Source of the DNA: DATFRX01 sp035630615
GTDB taxonomy: Bacteria; Actinomycetota; Actinomycetes; Propionibacteriales; Nocardioidaceae
Length of the DNA: 64,000 nt
Direction: 5' to 3'
NCBI GenBank assembly: GCA_035630615.1
Contig: DASQKI010000012.1
Coordinates: 1-64,000 of the forward strand
A program made the position numbers and the translations under genes. How positions within the stretch are numbered: the stretch's first letter is position 1; each line of letters starts with the position of its first letter. The notes beneath the pieces are model-generated. The model worked only from the letters and a program-made list of their open reading frames with translations. It was not told the DNA's origin and made no database searches. This document shows positions 8,570 to 17,300 of this stretch, piece by piece.

Positions 8570-8821
8570 TCAGGCGGTACGGATGCGGGCCCGAGCGGTG
8601 CGACGCTTCAGCGCGCGGCGCTCGTCCTCGCTCATGCCACCCCAGACGCCGTGGTCCTGCCCCGACTCCAACGCCCAGCTGAGGCACTGCTCGCGCACCT
8701 CACAGCGCATGCACACGGCCTTTGCCTCCTCGATCTGCAGGATGGCGGGGCCGGTGTTACCGATCGGGAAGAACAGCTCCGGGTCCTCGTCGAGACACGC
8801 AGAGCGATGGCGCCAATCCAT
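8570..8821 (-). CDS. whiB1: Iron-sulfur transcriptional regulator WhiB1
   Basis: An 83-residue Wbl protein with the four cluster-ligating cysteines at Cys9, Cys37, Cys40 and Cys46, the same numbering as mycobacterial WhiB1, followed by the beta-turn GVWGG and a basic DNA-binding tail (RRALKRRTARAR). WhiB1 carries a nitric-oxide-sensitive [4Fe-4S] cluster and acts with the primary sigma factor. A GAGGAG ribosome site lies 9 nt before the ATG. A CRP-like palindrome about 70-85 bp upstream suggests cAMP control, as is known for the Mycobacterium tuberculosis gene. Confidence 0.95.
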   Translation of the reverse strand: MDWRHRSACLDEDPELFFPIGNTGPAILQIEEAKAVCMRCEVREQCLSWALESGQDHGVWGGMSEDERRALKRRTARARIRTA

Positions 8822-8889
8822 GGCGGCGACTCCTCATTCTCTATGGTTCAGGTCGCCGACCGGAACATCCGGTCGGCTGTCGTACTCGT

Positions 8890-8905
8890 TGTGAAGGCCT
8901 TCACT
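8890..8905 (-). promoter_or_regulatory. CRP/GlxR-type binding site upstream of whiB1
   Basis: TGTGAAGGCCTTCACT matches the TGTGA-N6-TCACA consensus with one mismatch at the last base and contains a perfect 14-bp palindrome. It lies about 70-85 bp before the whiB1 ATG. In M. tuberculosis whiB1 is a known CRP (Rv3676) target, which supports the call. Confidence 0.7.
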
Positions 8906-9019
8906 ATCTGGGACATCTTGCCGGGTTTGCCAGGTCTTGGGGAATGCGTCAACCGCTCACGGCACCTGCGGTTCGCACCCACGATCGTTGCAAGAAAGCT
9001 CCGACGAGACAACCCCTTG

Positions 9020-9045
9020 ACGGCTGTAGATTCAGTAACAGCCGT
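9020..9045. repeat. Inverted repeat between whiB1 and the sigF-like gene
   Basis: ACGGCTGT at 9020-9027 and ACAGCCGT at 9038-9045 are perfect inverted 8-mers separated by 10 bases. It could be an operator for whiB1 or a weak terminator for the sigma-factor gene that ends at 9166; no T-tract follows on either strand. Confidence 0.4.
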
Positions 9046-9165
9046 TATCACAAGCCCCACATGCGCCGTGTGTCCAAACCGGCAACGTGCGGGGTATGAA
9101 CGGGTTAACGCGCGAAGCTGCCAAAAGTTACGCAAGTCCGGCAAACTCTTTGCCGGTCTAGCGAG

Positions 9166-10014
9166 TCAGTCCGGAAGCAGCGCCTGGCGCAGTCGGGCGA
9201 GCGTCCGTGACAGCAGCCGCGACACGTGCATTTGCGACATGCCGATCTCGTCGGCGATCTGCGATTGGGTCATGCCGTAGAAGAAGCGGAGGACGAGGAT
9301 TCGCTGGTCGCGTGGATCGAGCGCCGCGAGCAGCGGGCGTAGCGAGGCCCGGTATTCGACGTTGCCGAGTTCGGCGTCGTCTTCGCCGAGGGCGTCCAGC
9401 ATGCTGGCCCCGGCGTCCTCCCGCGAGTCGGTCGCGTCGAGTGACACCGTGCTGTAGGCGTTGGCGGAAGCGAGGCCTTCGACCACGCTGTCCTCGTCGA
9501 TGTCGAGCCGCTCGGCGATCTCGATCATGGTCGGTGAGCGGCCCAGCTCCTGGGTCAGCTCAGCGGTTGTCGCGGCCAGCGCCAGCCGCATCTCCTGGAG
9601 CCGTCGCGGCACCCGAATCGACCACCCTCGGTCGCGGAAGTGACGCTTGATCTCGCCGAGGATCGTGGGGGTCGCGTACGTCGAAAACTCCACCCCGCGC
9701 TCGTAGACGAAGCGGTCGATCGCCTTGAGCAGGCCGATCGTGCCGACCTGTGTGAGATCGTCGAGTGGTTCGCCGCGGTTGACGAACCGGCGGGCGAGAT
9801 GCTCGACGAGGGGGAGATGGAGGCGGACCAGGTAGTCGCGGAGGTCGAGCCGCGCCGGGTCGTTGGGCGATAGCCGTTCGATGGCGGCGAAGGCGGCACG
9901 GGTCGCGAGGCGGGTGTCGACGGCGCTGAGCTGTCGGGCGTCGACCGGCGACGGCCGAAGCGCCCACGCCAGCAAAGCGTCGCGATCGACCAGGCCACGC
10001 ACCCAGACCGTCAC
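9166..10014 (-). CDS. SigF/SigB-family RNA polymerase sigma factor (group III)
   Basis: A 282-residue alternative sigma factor. Region 2 has VEHLARRFVNRGEPLDDLTQVGTIG-type core sequence, then EFSTYATPTILGEIKRHFRDR; region 3 contains LGRSPTMIEIAERL; region 4 contains RDQRILVLRFFYGMTQSQIA and the helix-turn-helix MSQMHVSRLLSRTL. It is the stress/sporulation-type sigma factor class normally held by an RsbW-like anti-sigma factor, which is not adjacent here. I choose the GTG at 10014, with GAAGGGG 10 nt upstream. The frame is open to 10194, but that extension is Arg-rich and looks non-coding. The 270 bp upstream show no gene. Confidence 0.88.
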   Translation of the reverse strand: MTVWVRGLVDRDALLAWALRPSPVDARQLSAVDTRLATRAAFAAIERLSPNDPARLDLRDYLVRLHLPLVEHLARRFVNRGEPLDDLTQVGTIGLLKAIDRFVYERGVEFSTYATPTILGEIKRHFRDRGWSIRVPRRLQEMRLALAATTAELTQELGRSPTMIEIAERLDIDEDSVVEGLASANAYSTVSLDATDSREDAGASMLDALGEDDAELGNVEYRASLRPLLAALDPRDQRILVLRFFYGMTQSQIADEIGMSQMHVSRLLSRTLARLRQALLPD

Positions 10015-10285
10015 AGGCGCCGGGCCCCTTCGGCGAGCTGGGCGCCGCCGTACTTTCCTATGCGTTCGCGCGGTCTCTCGGCGGCCGGCCCGCGGCCCCT
10101 GGCGGTAATGACGTCGAACACCGCAGCTCCCTGTGCGTCTCGCGTCCGCGCTGGCTGCCAGCCAGGTCACGCCCCCACCTCTGAACCTACTCACAGAAGG
10201 GTCACTGGGCGCATGTACGGACGAATCGCGCGTGACGCGACAGGTAACTGTCGGTATCGACGACCGTTATATACCTTTTGGAATT

Positions 10286-10681
10286 TCAGCCCTGCTTCGT
10301 CGCGGTGAAGATCTCCGCGATCTTGTCGATGTTGGCGAGCAGCTCATCGGCGGTCTCGACGCTGAAGTTGCCCTTGGTTCCGGCGGCGCCGGCGAGCTTC
10401 GTGGCCTCGTTGAACAGCTGGTGCAGCTCGGGGTACTTCTCGAAGTGCGGCGGCTTGAAGTAGTCGGTCCACAGCACCCACAGGTGGTGCTTGACGAGCT
10501 CGGAGCGCTGCTCCTTGATGATCGTCGCGCGGACGCGGAAGTCCGGGTCGTCGTTGCCGGCGACCTTCTCGCAGATGGCCTTGACCGACTGAGCTTCGAT
10601 CCGAGCCTGCGCGGGGTCGTACACGCCGCAGGGGAGATCGCAATGGGCATGGACCTCGATGGTCGGGGCAAAGAATCGCAC
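10286..10681 (-). CDS. sodN: Nickel-containing superoxide dismutase
   Basis: A 131-residue precursor of cytoplasmic NiSOD, which converts superoxide to oxygen and hydrogen peroxide. The nickel hook HCDLPCGVYD (His13-Cys14...Cys18) follows a 12-residue propeptide (RFFAPTIEVHA after the start), leaving a mature chain of about 119 residues, close to the 117 of Streptomyces enzymes. The GTG at 10681 is chosen because AAGAAAGGA precedes it by 7 nt and because the propeptide length fits. It is divergent from sodX with 93 bp between the starts, the classic arrangement. Nickel-dependent control by a Nur-type regulator is possible, but I could not identify a clear operator. Confidence 0.95.
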   Translation of the reverse strand: MRFFAPTIEVHAHCDLPCGVYDPAQARIEAQSVKAICEKVAGNDDPDFRVRATIIKEQRSELVKHHLWVLWTDYFKPPHFEKYPELHQLFNEATKLAGAAGTKGNFSVETADELLANIDKIAEIFTATKQG

Positions 10682-10774
10682 CGCAGGGTCCTTTCTTGTC
10701 GAGGGAAGCGGTTGACTACACCTATCGGTGACCATACCCCTGACGTCGCGCGTATAACGGAGCGGAGGAGGCGC

Positions 10775-11089
10775 ATGGCTTGGGGCCTGGCAGTCGTACG
10801 GGGGCGGTCGATGCAGCCGACCCTGTGGGACGGTGATCGACTGCTCGTGCGCTACGGCGTCTCGCCCAAAGTGGGCGGACTCGCCGTGGTCCGGCTGCCC
10901 GAAGGCGTCGTCGCGGTGAAGCGGATCGGCCACCGCGAGTCCGACGGCTGGTGGGTGGAGCGCGACAACCCGAGCGAGGGAGTCGACTCCTGGACCGTCG
11001 GCGCGATCCCCGACGCCGACGTCGTGGCGCGCGTGGTCGGTCGGGTCTGGCCGCTGCTACGTCGGCGTTCCGGCGGCATGGCACAATAG
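10775..11089 (+). CDS. sodX: Nickel-type superoxide dismutase maturation protease SodX (S24/S26-like)
   Basis: A 104-residue signal-peptidase-like protease that removes the SodN propeptide. The catalytic serine motif GRSMQPTL (Ser12) and the general-base lysine in VAVKRIG (Lys49) are in place; no membrane anchor is seen. The start is fixed by GGAGGAG 4 nt upstream. The gene is divergent from sodN. Confidence 0.92.
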   Translation: MAWGLAVVRGRSMQPTLWDGDRLLVRYGVSPKVGGLAVVRLPEGVVAVKRIGHRESDGWWVERDNPSEGVDSWTVGAIPDADVVARVVGRVWPLLRRRSGGMAQ

Positions 11090-11216
11090 CTCCTTCGGGT
11101 GACCCCCGTCGTCTTGGCGATGCGCCGCTCAAATCCGGGCGGGCGACTCCTTCGCATACCGCATCGGCCGCATTCTCCGTCTCAACCTGGAGCACCGCTC
11201 CAAGGAGTACGCCGTC

Positions 11217-12431
11217 ATGGTTGCCGATCTGGTCCCACCCGTCTCCGACGTCGCACCCGAGCTGATCGGGTCCGGCCCGATGCCGCACGATGCGACGTTC
11301 GCCCTGCACGAGCGCGGCAAACTGCGGACGACGTCCACCGTCCCGCTGCGCGACGAGCACGACCTCGCGATGGCGTACACGCCCGGCGTAGCCCGGGTCT
11401 GCGAGGCGATCGCCGACGACCCGGCCTTGGCGGCGACATACACCTGGACGAGCAACACGGTGGCGGTCGTGACCGACGGCACCGCGGTCCTCGGGCTCGG
11501 CGACATCGGGCCGTCGGCCGCGATGCCGGTCATGGAAGGCAAGGCCGTGCTGTTCCGCGAGTTCGGCGGCGTCGACGCCATCCCGATCTGCCTCGACACG
11601 ACCAATCCAGACGAGATCGTCGACACCGTCGTACGGATGGCGCCGAGCTTCGGTGGCATCAACCTCGAGGACATCGCGGCGCCGCGCTGCTTCGAGATCG
11701 AGCGCCGACTCCAGGAGCGCCTCGACATTCCGGTGTTTCACGACGACCAGCACGGCACCGCGATCGTCGTGCTCGCGGCGCTGCGCAACGCGCTCCGGCT
11801 GACCGACCGCGCGCTCGGCGATGCCCGCGTCGTGATCTCCGGCGCCGGTGCGGCCGGCGTCGCCGTCGCGCGCATCCTGCTGGCGGGTGGTGTACGGCAG
11901 CTCGCCGTCGTCGACCGGGGCGGGGTCCTACACGCCGGTCGGACCGACCTCAACCCGGTCAAGCTGCGGCTCGCCGAGGAGACGTCGGGTTGGGGGATCA
12001 GCGGGCAGTTGGTCGACGCGCTCGACGGAGCGGACGTGTTCATCGGCCTCTCCGGTGGCCAGGTGCCCGAGGCTGCGGTCGCGCGGATGGCCGCCGATGC
12101 CGTGGTGTTCGGGTTGGCCAACCCGACCCCCGAGGTGCATCCGGACATCGCGCGGCGCTATGCCCGCGTCGTCGCCACCGGGCGGTCGGACTATCCGAAC
12201 CAGATCAACAACGTGCTCGCGTTTCCGGGTGTCTTCCGAGGCGCGCTCGACGTCGGTGCCCGCCGGATCTCCGAGGGCATGAAGCTCGCCGCCGCGACGG
12301 CGTTGTCGCAGCTCGTGGGCGACGACCTCGACGCGTCGTACGTGATCCCGTCACCGTTCGACGAGCGGGTCGCCTCGGTCGTCGCCGAGGCGGTGGCGCG
12401 CACGGCACGGGCCGAAGGACTGGTTCGCTGA
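11217..12431 (+). CDS. NAD(P)-dependent malic enzyme
   Basis: A 404-residue enzyme of the short bacterial malic-enzyme type that oxidatively decarboxylates L-malate to pyruvate. The N-terminal catalytic part contains the conserved AYTPGVARVC segment, the lysine region MEGKAVLFREFGG, the acidic metal site in NLEDIAAPRCFEIE and FHDDQHGTAIV. The Rossmann part has ISGAGAAGVAVARILL and FGLANPTPEV. AAGGAG lies 9 nt before the ATG. There is no C-terminal phosphotransacetylase domain, so it is not the long MaeB fusion. Cofactor preference (NAD or NADP) cannot be read from the sequence. Confidence 0.93.
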   Translation: MVADLVPPVSDVAPELIGSGPMPHDATFALHERGKLRTTSTVPLRDEHDLAMAYTPGVARVCEAIADDPALAATYTWTSNTVAVVTDGTAVLGLGDIGPSAAMPVMEGKAVLFREFGGVDAIPICLDTTNPDEIVDTVVRMAPSFGGINLEDIAAPRCFEIERRLQERLDIPVFHDDQHGTAIVVLAALRNALRLTDRALGDARVVISGAGAAGVAVARILLAGGVRQLAVVDRGGVLHAGRTDLNPVKLRLAEETSGWGISGQLVDALDGADVFIGLSGGQVPEAAVARMAADAVVFGLANPTPEVHPDIARRYARVVATGRSDYPNQINNVLAFPGVFRGALDVGARRISEGMKLAAATALSQLVGDDLDASYVIPSPFDERVASVVAEAVARTARAEGLVR

Positions 12432-12440
12432 GCGGCGGCC

Positions 12441-12478
12441 CCGCCGGATCGCCCGCCGGATCGCCCCGCCGGATCGCC
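12441..12478. repeat. Three short near-tandem repeats after the malic-enzyme gene
   Basis: CCGCCGGATCGCC occurs at 12441, 12453 and 12466, with a period of 12-13 bases. The array begins 10 bases after the malic-enzyme stop and runs directly into a large hairpin. Confidence 0.7.
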
Positions 12479-12534
12479 GAGTGGCGCACGGTCGTCGCTG
12501 AGAGGCGCTTATGGCGACAACGGTGCGCCACTCG
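12478..12534. terminator. Long extragenic hairpin downstream of the malic-enzyme gene
   Basis: Arms at 12478-12498 and 12514-12534 (CGAGTGGCGCAC at the base) pair at 19 of 21 positions around a 15-nt loop. There is no T-tract. It is well placed to terminate the malic-enzyme mRNA and could also be a REP-like dispersed palindrome. Confidence 0.55.
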
Positions 12535-12591
12535 CGGGTCTCGGATGGGCGGCCGGTCACATTCGGCTGACAAGCTGAGGGGGTGACCCCC

Positions 12592-12597
12592 TAGGGT
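12592..12597 (+). promoter_or_regulatory. TAGGGT -10 box of the MDR oxidoreductase gene (leaderless start)
   Basis: TAGGGT lies 7 nt upstream of the ATG at 12605, with no ribosome binding site in between. Confidence 0.45.
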
Positions 12598-12604
12598 CGG
12601 GCTC

Positions 12605-13576
12605 ATGTTCGCCGTCTACGCCGCCTCGTTTGACGCCTCCGACCCGCTGGCCGGCCTCGCCTTCGGTGACCGTCCCGATCCCGCCCTGCCGCGCGACGAC
12701 TGGACCACCGTCTCGGTCCGTGCGGCGTCGCTCAACCATCACGACTTATGGTCGTTGCGTGGCGTCGGCCTGTCCCCGGACGAGTTGCCCCGCATCCTCG
12801 GGTGCGACGCCGCGGGTGTCGACGCCGACGGCAATGAGGTCCTCGTCCACTCGGTGATCAGCGAACCGTCGTGGCTCGGAGACGAGACCCTCGACCCGAA
12901 GCGGTCGCTGCTGTCCGAACGGTACGAGGGCACCTTCGCCGAGCGGGTCGCCGTCCCCCGGCGCAATCTGATTCCGAAGCCCGCCGCCCTGTCATGGGAG
13001 GAAGCGGCCTGCCTTCCGACGGCGTGGCTCACGGCCTATCGCATGCTGTTCGGCCAGGCCCGACTACGACCGGGGGACAGTGTCCTCGTGCAGGGCGCCG
13101 GCGGTGGCGTTGCGACCGCGTTGATCATGCTGGCCCGTGCCGGCGGCCTGCGCGTGTTTGCCACGAGCCGCGATGAGGCCAAGCGGAAGCGCGCCGAGTC
13201 GATCGGCGCCCACGCCGCCGTGGAGACCGGCGCTCGGCTGCCGCAGCGTGTCGATGCGGTCATGGAGACCGTGGGAGCCGCGACCTGGTCGCATTCGATC
13301 AAGTCGCTGCGTCCCGGGGGGACCCTGGTGATCAGCGGCGCCACGTCCGGATCACAGCCGGACAATGCCGAGCTGACGCGGATCTTCTACCTTTCGATGC
13401 GGGTGCAGGGGTCCACGATGGGTACGCGCGACGAGCTCGGAGAGTTGGCGAGCTTCCTCGACGTCACCGGGGTGCGGCCCCTGATCGATCGGACGCTGCC
13501 GCTCGATCAGGCCCGCGACGGGTTCGCCGCGATGGCACGCGGTGACCAGTTCGGCAAGGTCGTCCTCGCCGTCTGA
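12605..13576 (+). CDS. Zinc-independent medium-chain dehydrogenase/reductase (quinone oxidoreductase-like)
   Basis: A 323-residue MDR-superfamily enzyme. The N-terminal GroES-like domain contains SLNHHDLWSLRG and ILGCDAAGVD. The nucleotide-binding domain has VLVQGAGGGVATALIMLA (about residues 161-178) and the sugar-contacting FATSRDE turn. The cysteine cluster of the structural zinc found in alcohol dehydrogenases is absent, so it is a zinc-binding-dehydrogenase homologue that probably acts as an NADPH quinone or enone reductase. The substrate is unknown. Confidence 0.88.
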   Translation: MFAVYAASFDASDPLAGLAFGDRPDPALPRDDWTTVSVRAASLNHHDLWSLRGVGLSPDELPRILGCDAAGVDADGNEVLVHSVISEPSWLGDETLDPKRSLLSERYEGTFAERVAVPRRNLIPKPAALSWEEAACLPTAWLTAYRMLFGQARLRPGDSVLVQGAGGGVATALIMLARAGGLRVFATSRDEAKRKRAESIGAHAAVETGARLPQRVDAVMETVGAATWSHSIKSLRPGGTLVISGATSGSQPDNAELTRIFYLSMRVQGSTMGTRDELGELASFLDVTGVRPLIDRTLPLDQARDGFAAMARGDQFGKVVLAV

Positions 13577-13580
13577 CGAT

Positions 13581-13662
13581 CCGTGAGTTTCGGCCTAGCC
13601 GTCCGTGAGTTTCGGCCTAGCCGTCCGTGAGTTTCGGCCTGGCCGTCCGTGAGTTTCGGCCC
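13581..13662. repeat. Tandem array, four copies with 22-bp period, upstream of a GNAT gene
   Basis: The core CCGTGAGTTTCGGCC starts at 13581, 13603, 13625 and 13647, exactly 22 bases apart; the 7-base linkers are nearly identical. The array fills the gap between the MDR gene stop and the GNAT promoter. Related cores in inverted orientation lie after the GNAT gene at 14177-14210. Confidence 0.9.
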
Positions 13663-13674
13663 GGGGGTCGCGGC

Positions 13675-13680
13675 TAGGGT
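13675..13680 (+). promoter_or_regulatory. TAGGGT -10 box of the GNAT gene (leaderless start)
   Basis: TAGGGT lies 6 nt upstream of the GTG at 13687, directly after the repeat array. Confidence 0.45.
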
Positions 13681-13686
13681 TCGGGC

Positions 13687-14169
13687 GTGGTCACGATTCG
13701 CAAGGCTGTGCCGGACGACGCGGTCGCCGGCGCCGCGCTGCACATCGCCTGCTGGCAAGAGGGGTATGCCGACGTCGTGCCCGCCGACGTACTGGCGAAG
13801 CTGACCAACGACCTCGACAGTCGCATCGAACGTTGGCGCGCCTTCCTCACCGATGGGCCACCCCGGTGGCTGGCCGTCGACGACGTGGGCGAGCTGGTCG
13901 GATTCGCGTCCGCTGGGCCAGGGCGGGACGACGACGTCGATCTCGACCTGGAGCTGTACGCGATCTACGTGCGAGCGTCGCAGTACGGCGCCGGGGTCGG
14001 GCACCGGTTGATCGAGACCGCGATCGGAGATGCACCGGCGTACCTCTGGGTCTTCGAGGCGAACGCCCGAGCGCGCGCGTTCTACGTACGCCACGGCTTC
14101 GAACCGGACGGCGCGCGCAAGCCGGAGCCGTCGTTTCAAGAACCCGAGATCCGCCTGGTTCGCCGCTGA
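13687..14169 (+). CDS. GNAT family N-acetyltransferase flanked by repeats
   Basis: A 160-residue acetyltransferase starting at GTG 13687. It shows the N-terminal strand VTIRKAVPDDA, the substrate-side helix HIACWQEGYADVVP, the acetyl-CoA region LYAIYVRASQYGAGVGHRLI (a variant of the R/Q-x-x-G-x-G motif) and a C-terminal ARARAFYVRHGFEPDG typical of motif B. The substrate is unknown. It is bracketed by direct repeats upstream and inverted copies of the same core downstream, which makes the gene look like an acquired unit. Confidence 0.88.
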   Translation: MVTIRKAVPDDAVAGAALHIACWQEGYADVVPADVLAKLTNDLDSRIERWRAFLTDGPPRWLAVDDVGELVGFASAGPGRDDDVDLDLELYAIYVRASQYGAGVGHRLIETAIGDAPAYLWVFEANARARAFYVRHGFEPDGARKPEPSFQEPEIRLVRR

Positions 14170-14176
14170 GGCTTGT

Positions 14177-14210
14177 CGGAACTCACGGACGGGCGGGTCG
14201 GAACTCACGG
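14177..14210. repeat. Two inverted copies of the 22-bp-period repeat core
   Basis: CGGAACTCACGG occurs at 14177-14188 and 14199-14210, again 22 bases apart. Its complement CCGTGAGTTCCG differs by one base from the core of the upstream array. The second copy contains the stop codon of the DUF6104 gene. Confidence 0.85.
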
Positions 14211-14381
14211 ATCGGCGTCGTCGAGGCGGGCGAGCCAGGTCGCGAACCGCTCCACCGGCGTCTCGAAGTCGGGGTTGAGGTCGCAAAACTCGCGGAGCCG
14301 GTCGGCGACCCATGCGAGGCTGACCTCTTCGTCGCCGCGACGGGACTCGAGCTCCTCGATCCCGCGGTCGGTGAAATACAC
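14205..14381 (-). CDS. DUF6104 family small protein
   Basis: A 58-residue acidic protein beginning MYFTDRGIEELESRRGDEEV and continuing through a Trp-containing helix (SLAWVADRLREF) to ATWLARLDDADP. I recognise it as the small DUF6104 protein commonly encoded next to kgd/sucA in actinobacteria. The start is GTG 14381 with CGGGAG just upstream; the gene begins 16 nt after the kgd stop on the same strand, so it is probably cotranscribed with kgd. Its stop lies inside a repeat copy. Function is unknown. Confidence 0.8.
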   Translation of the reverse strand: MYFTDRGIEELESRRGDEEVSLAWVADRLREFCDLNPDFETPVERFATWLARLDDADP

Positions 14382-14397
14382 CCGTGCTCCCGGCGGC

Positions 14398-17300
14398 TCA
14401 GGCGAACGCCTGCTGCACCAGCGCCCGCTGCTCTTCGATGTGCCGCGAGTGCTGACCGACGGCGGGCGATGTCGACTCGGGACGCGAGACCCGATAGAAC
14501 GGCAGCCCGTCGAGTTGCGGCGTGAGGTGCAGCGCCATGTGCGGCCACGGACCCATGTTGGCCGGCTCGTCCTGGACCCACCGCAGCTGCGCGAGGTTGG
14601 GGAACTTCGCCAGCTCGGCCTTCAGGTGGTGCACTGGCCACGGGTAGAGCTGCTCCACCCGCAGGATCGCCGTCCGCGGCTCGTCGCCCTCCTGCTTGGT
14701 GCGCTCGGCGACGAGGTCCCATGCGATCCGGCCACTGCACAGCAAGACGCGCTCCACCCGATCAGGGTCGACCTTGTCGTCGGGGATGATCGGCTGGAAC
14801 GAGCCGGAGGTGAACTCGTCGGGCATCGACACCGCCGCCTTCGCCCGCAGCATCGACTTGGGCGTGAAGACGACCATCGGCCGGTGGTGGCTCTCGAGGG
14901 TGTGGTTGCGCAGCAGGTGGAAGTACGACGCCGGTGACGACGGCTGCGCGACGGTGAACGCGTCGCTGGCGGCCAGTGTCAAGAAGCGCTCGATCCGACC
15001 GGACGAGTGGTCGGGCCCCTGCCCTTCGTAGCCGTGGGGGAGCAGAAGGACGACGCCGGACTTCTGACCCCACTTGGCCTCGCCGGACGAGATGTATTCG
15101 TCGATGATCGTCTGGGCGCCGTTGGCGAAGTCGCCGAACTGCGCTTCCCAGATCACCAACGCATCCGGACGGGCCACAGAGTAGCCGTACTCGAAGCCCA
15201 TCGTCGCGTACTCCGACAGCAGCGAGTCGTAGATGTACAACGGTGCCTGCTCCGGCGAGAGCCGGGTCAGCGGCGTCCACTCGCTCGCGGTCTTGCGGTC
15301 GATGATCGTCGCGAACCGCTGGACGAACGTGCCCCGGCGCGAGTCTTGACCCGCGAGGCGCACCGGCCGGCCCTGCATCAGCAAGGAGCCGAGCGCCATG
15401 ATCTCGGCCGTGCCCCAGTCGATCGGACCCTGCGTGATCGCGGCGGCCCGACGCTGCAGCTGTGGCAGCACCTTCGGGTGGACCGTGAAGCCGTCGGGCG
15501 GGGTGTCGTAGGCGTCGGAGATCGCCTTGAGCACCTCGGGCGTGACCGACGTCTGCTCCTCCTCGGCCGGCTTGTCCGGGTATTCCGGCACGGTCGCGTA
15601 GTCTTCCGGCGACGCGGACTTCGCCTCGCGCACCTCGGTGAACACGCGCTCGAGCAAGGCCTGGTAGTCCTGCATCGCGGACTCGGCCTCTTCGACGGTG
15701 ATGTCGCCGCGACCGATCAGCGCCTCGGTGTAGAGCTTGCGTACGGACCGCTTCTTCTCGATCAGGTCGTACATCAGGGGCTGGGTGTAGGACGGGTCGT
15801 CGCCCTCGTTGTGACCGCGACGGCGGTAGCAGACCAGGTCGATCACGACGTCGGTCTTGAACGCCTGGCGGTAGTCGAAGGCGAGGCGTGCCACCCGGAT
15901 GCACGCCTCGGGGTCGTCACCGTTGACATGGAAGATCGGCGCCTGCACCATCCGGGCCACGTCGGTGCAATAGAGCGACGAGCGCGACTCAGCCGGCGAG
16001 GTCGTGAACCCGACCTGGTTGTTGACGACGACGTGGACCGTGCCGCCGGTGCGGTAGCCGCGAAGCTGCGACAGGTTGAGCGTCTCGGCGACGACGCCCT
16101 GTCCCGCGAACGCCGCGTCGCCATGCACGAGGAGCGGCAGTACGGGGTAGTCGGCGCCCCTGTCGAGCAGATCTTGCTTGGCCCGGGCGATCCCTTCGAG
16201 GACCGGGTCGACCGTCTCGAGGTGCGAGGGGTTGGCCGCCAGTGACACCTTGATCGTGTCGCCGCCCTGGCCGACGAACTCGCCCTCGGCGCCCAGGTGG
16301 TATTTGACGTCGCCGGAGCCCTGGACCGTCCGCGGGTCGATGTTGCCCTCGAACTCGCGGAAGACGTCGCCGATCCGCTTGCCGACGATGTTGACCAGCA
16401 TGTTGAGACGGCCGCGGTGTGCCATGCCCACGCACACCTCGTCGAGGTCGGCCTGCGCGGCGGCGTCGACGATCTCGTCGATCAGCGGCACCGTCGTCTC
16501 GGCGCCCTCGAGGCTGAACCGCTTTTGGCCGACGAACTTCGTCTGCAAGAACGTCTCGAACGCCTCGGCCTGATTGAGCTTGTGCAGGATGCGCAGCTGC
16601 TCCTCGCGCGGCGGCTTCTCATGTGGCCGCTCGACCCGCTCCTGGATCCAGCGCCGCTGCTCCGGGTCCTGGATGTGCATGTATTCGATGCCGACCGTGC
16701 GGCAGTAGGAGTCGCGCAGGATGCCGAGGATGTGGCGCAGCTTCATGAACCGCTGCTCGCCGCCGAACGATCCGGTGGCGAACTCGCGCTCGAGATCCCA
16801 AAGCGTCAGGTCGTGGCTGAGAACGTCGAGGTCGGGGTGGCTGCGTTGCTCGTACTCCAGTGGGTCGGTGTCGGCCATCATGTGGCCGCGGACCCGATAG
16901 GCGTGGATCAGCTCGAGCACCCGGGCCTGCTTGTGGATCTCGTCGTCATGGCTGACCGGGATGTCCTGGGCCCACCGCACCGGCTCGTAGGGGATGCGCA
17001 GCGAACGGAAGATCTGGCCGTAGAACTCGTCGTTGCCGAGCAATAGCTGGTGGACCCGGCGCAGGAACTCACCCGACTGGGCGCCCTGGATGACGCGGTG
17101 GTCGTAGGTCGACGTCAGCGTCATCATCTTCGAGATCGCGAGGTCGGCGATGGTCCGCTCGGAGGCGCCCTGGAACTCGGGCGGGTACTCCATCGAGCCC
17201 ACGCCGATGATGCAGCCCTGGCCCTTCATCAGGCGGGGGACCGAATGGTTGGTGCCGATCGTGCCGGGGTTGGTCAGCGTGACCGTGGTGCCCTGGAAGT

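Larger units (their letters stand above)
8822..9165. other. Intergenic region upstream of whiB1
   Basis: This 344-bp stretch is less GC-rich than its surroundings and holds the whiB1 control region on the minus strand, including the CRP-like palindrome at 8890-8905 and an inverted repeat at 9020-9045. Open frames here are Arg/Ser-rich and lack the third-position G/C bias of genes, so I call no protein. Confidence 0.6.

Noticed and set aside
8848..9144. A 98-codon frame upstream of whiB1
   Set aside because: Its composition is unlike neighbouring genes, it has no ribosome site and it covers the CRP-like palindrome and whiB1 control region.
10015..10194. Longer start for the SigF-like sigma factor
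   Set aside because: The extension is Arg-rich without homology to sigma factors, while the GTG at 10014 gives a normal length and has a purine-rich ribosome site.
13581..13662. Possible CRISPR array
   Set aside because: The units are contiguous with nearly identical 7-base linkers, so there are no variable spacers, and no cas genes are present.
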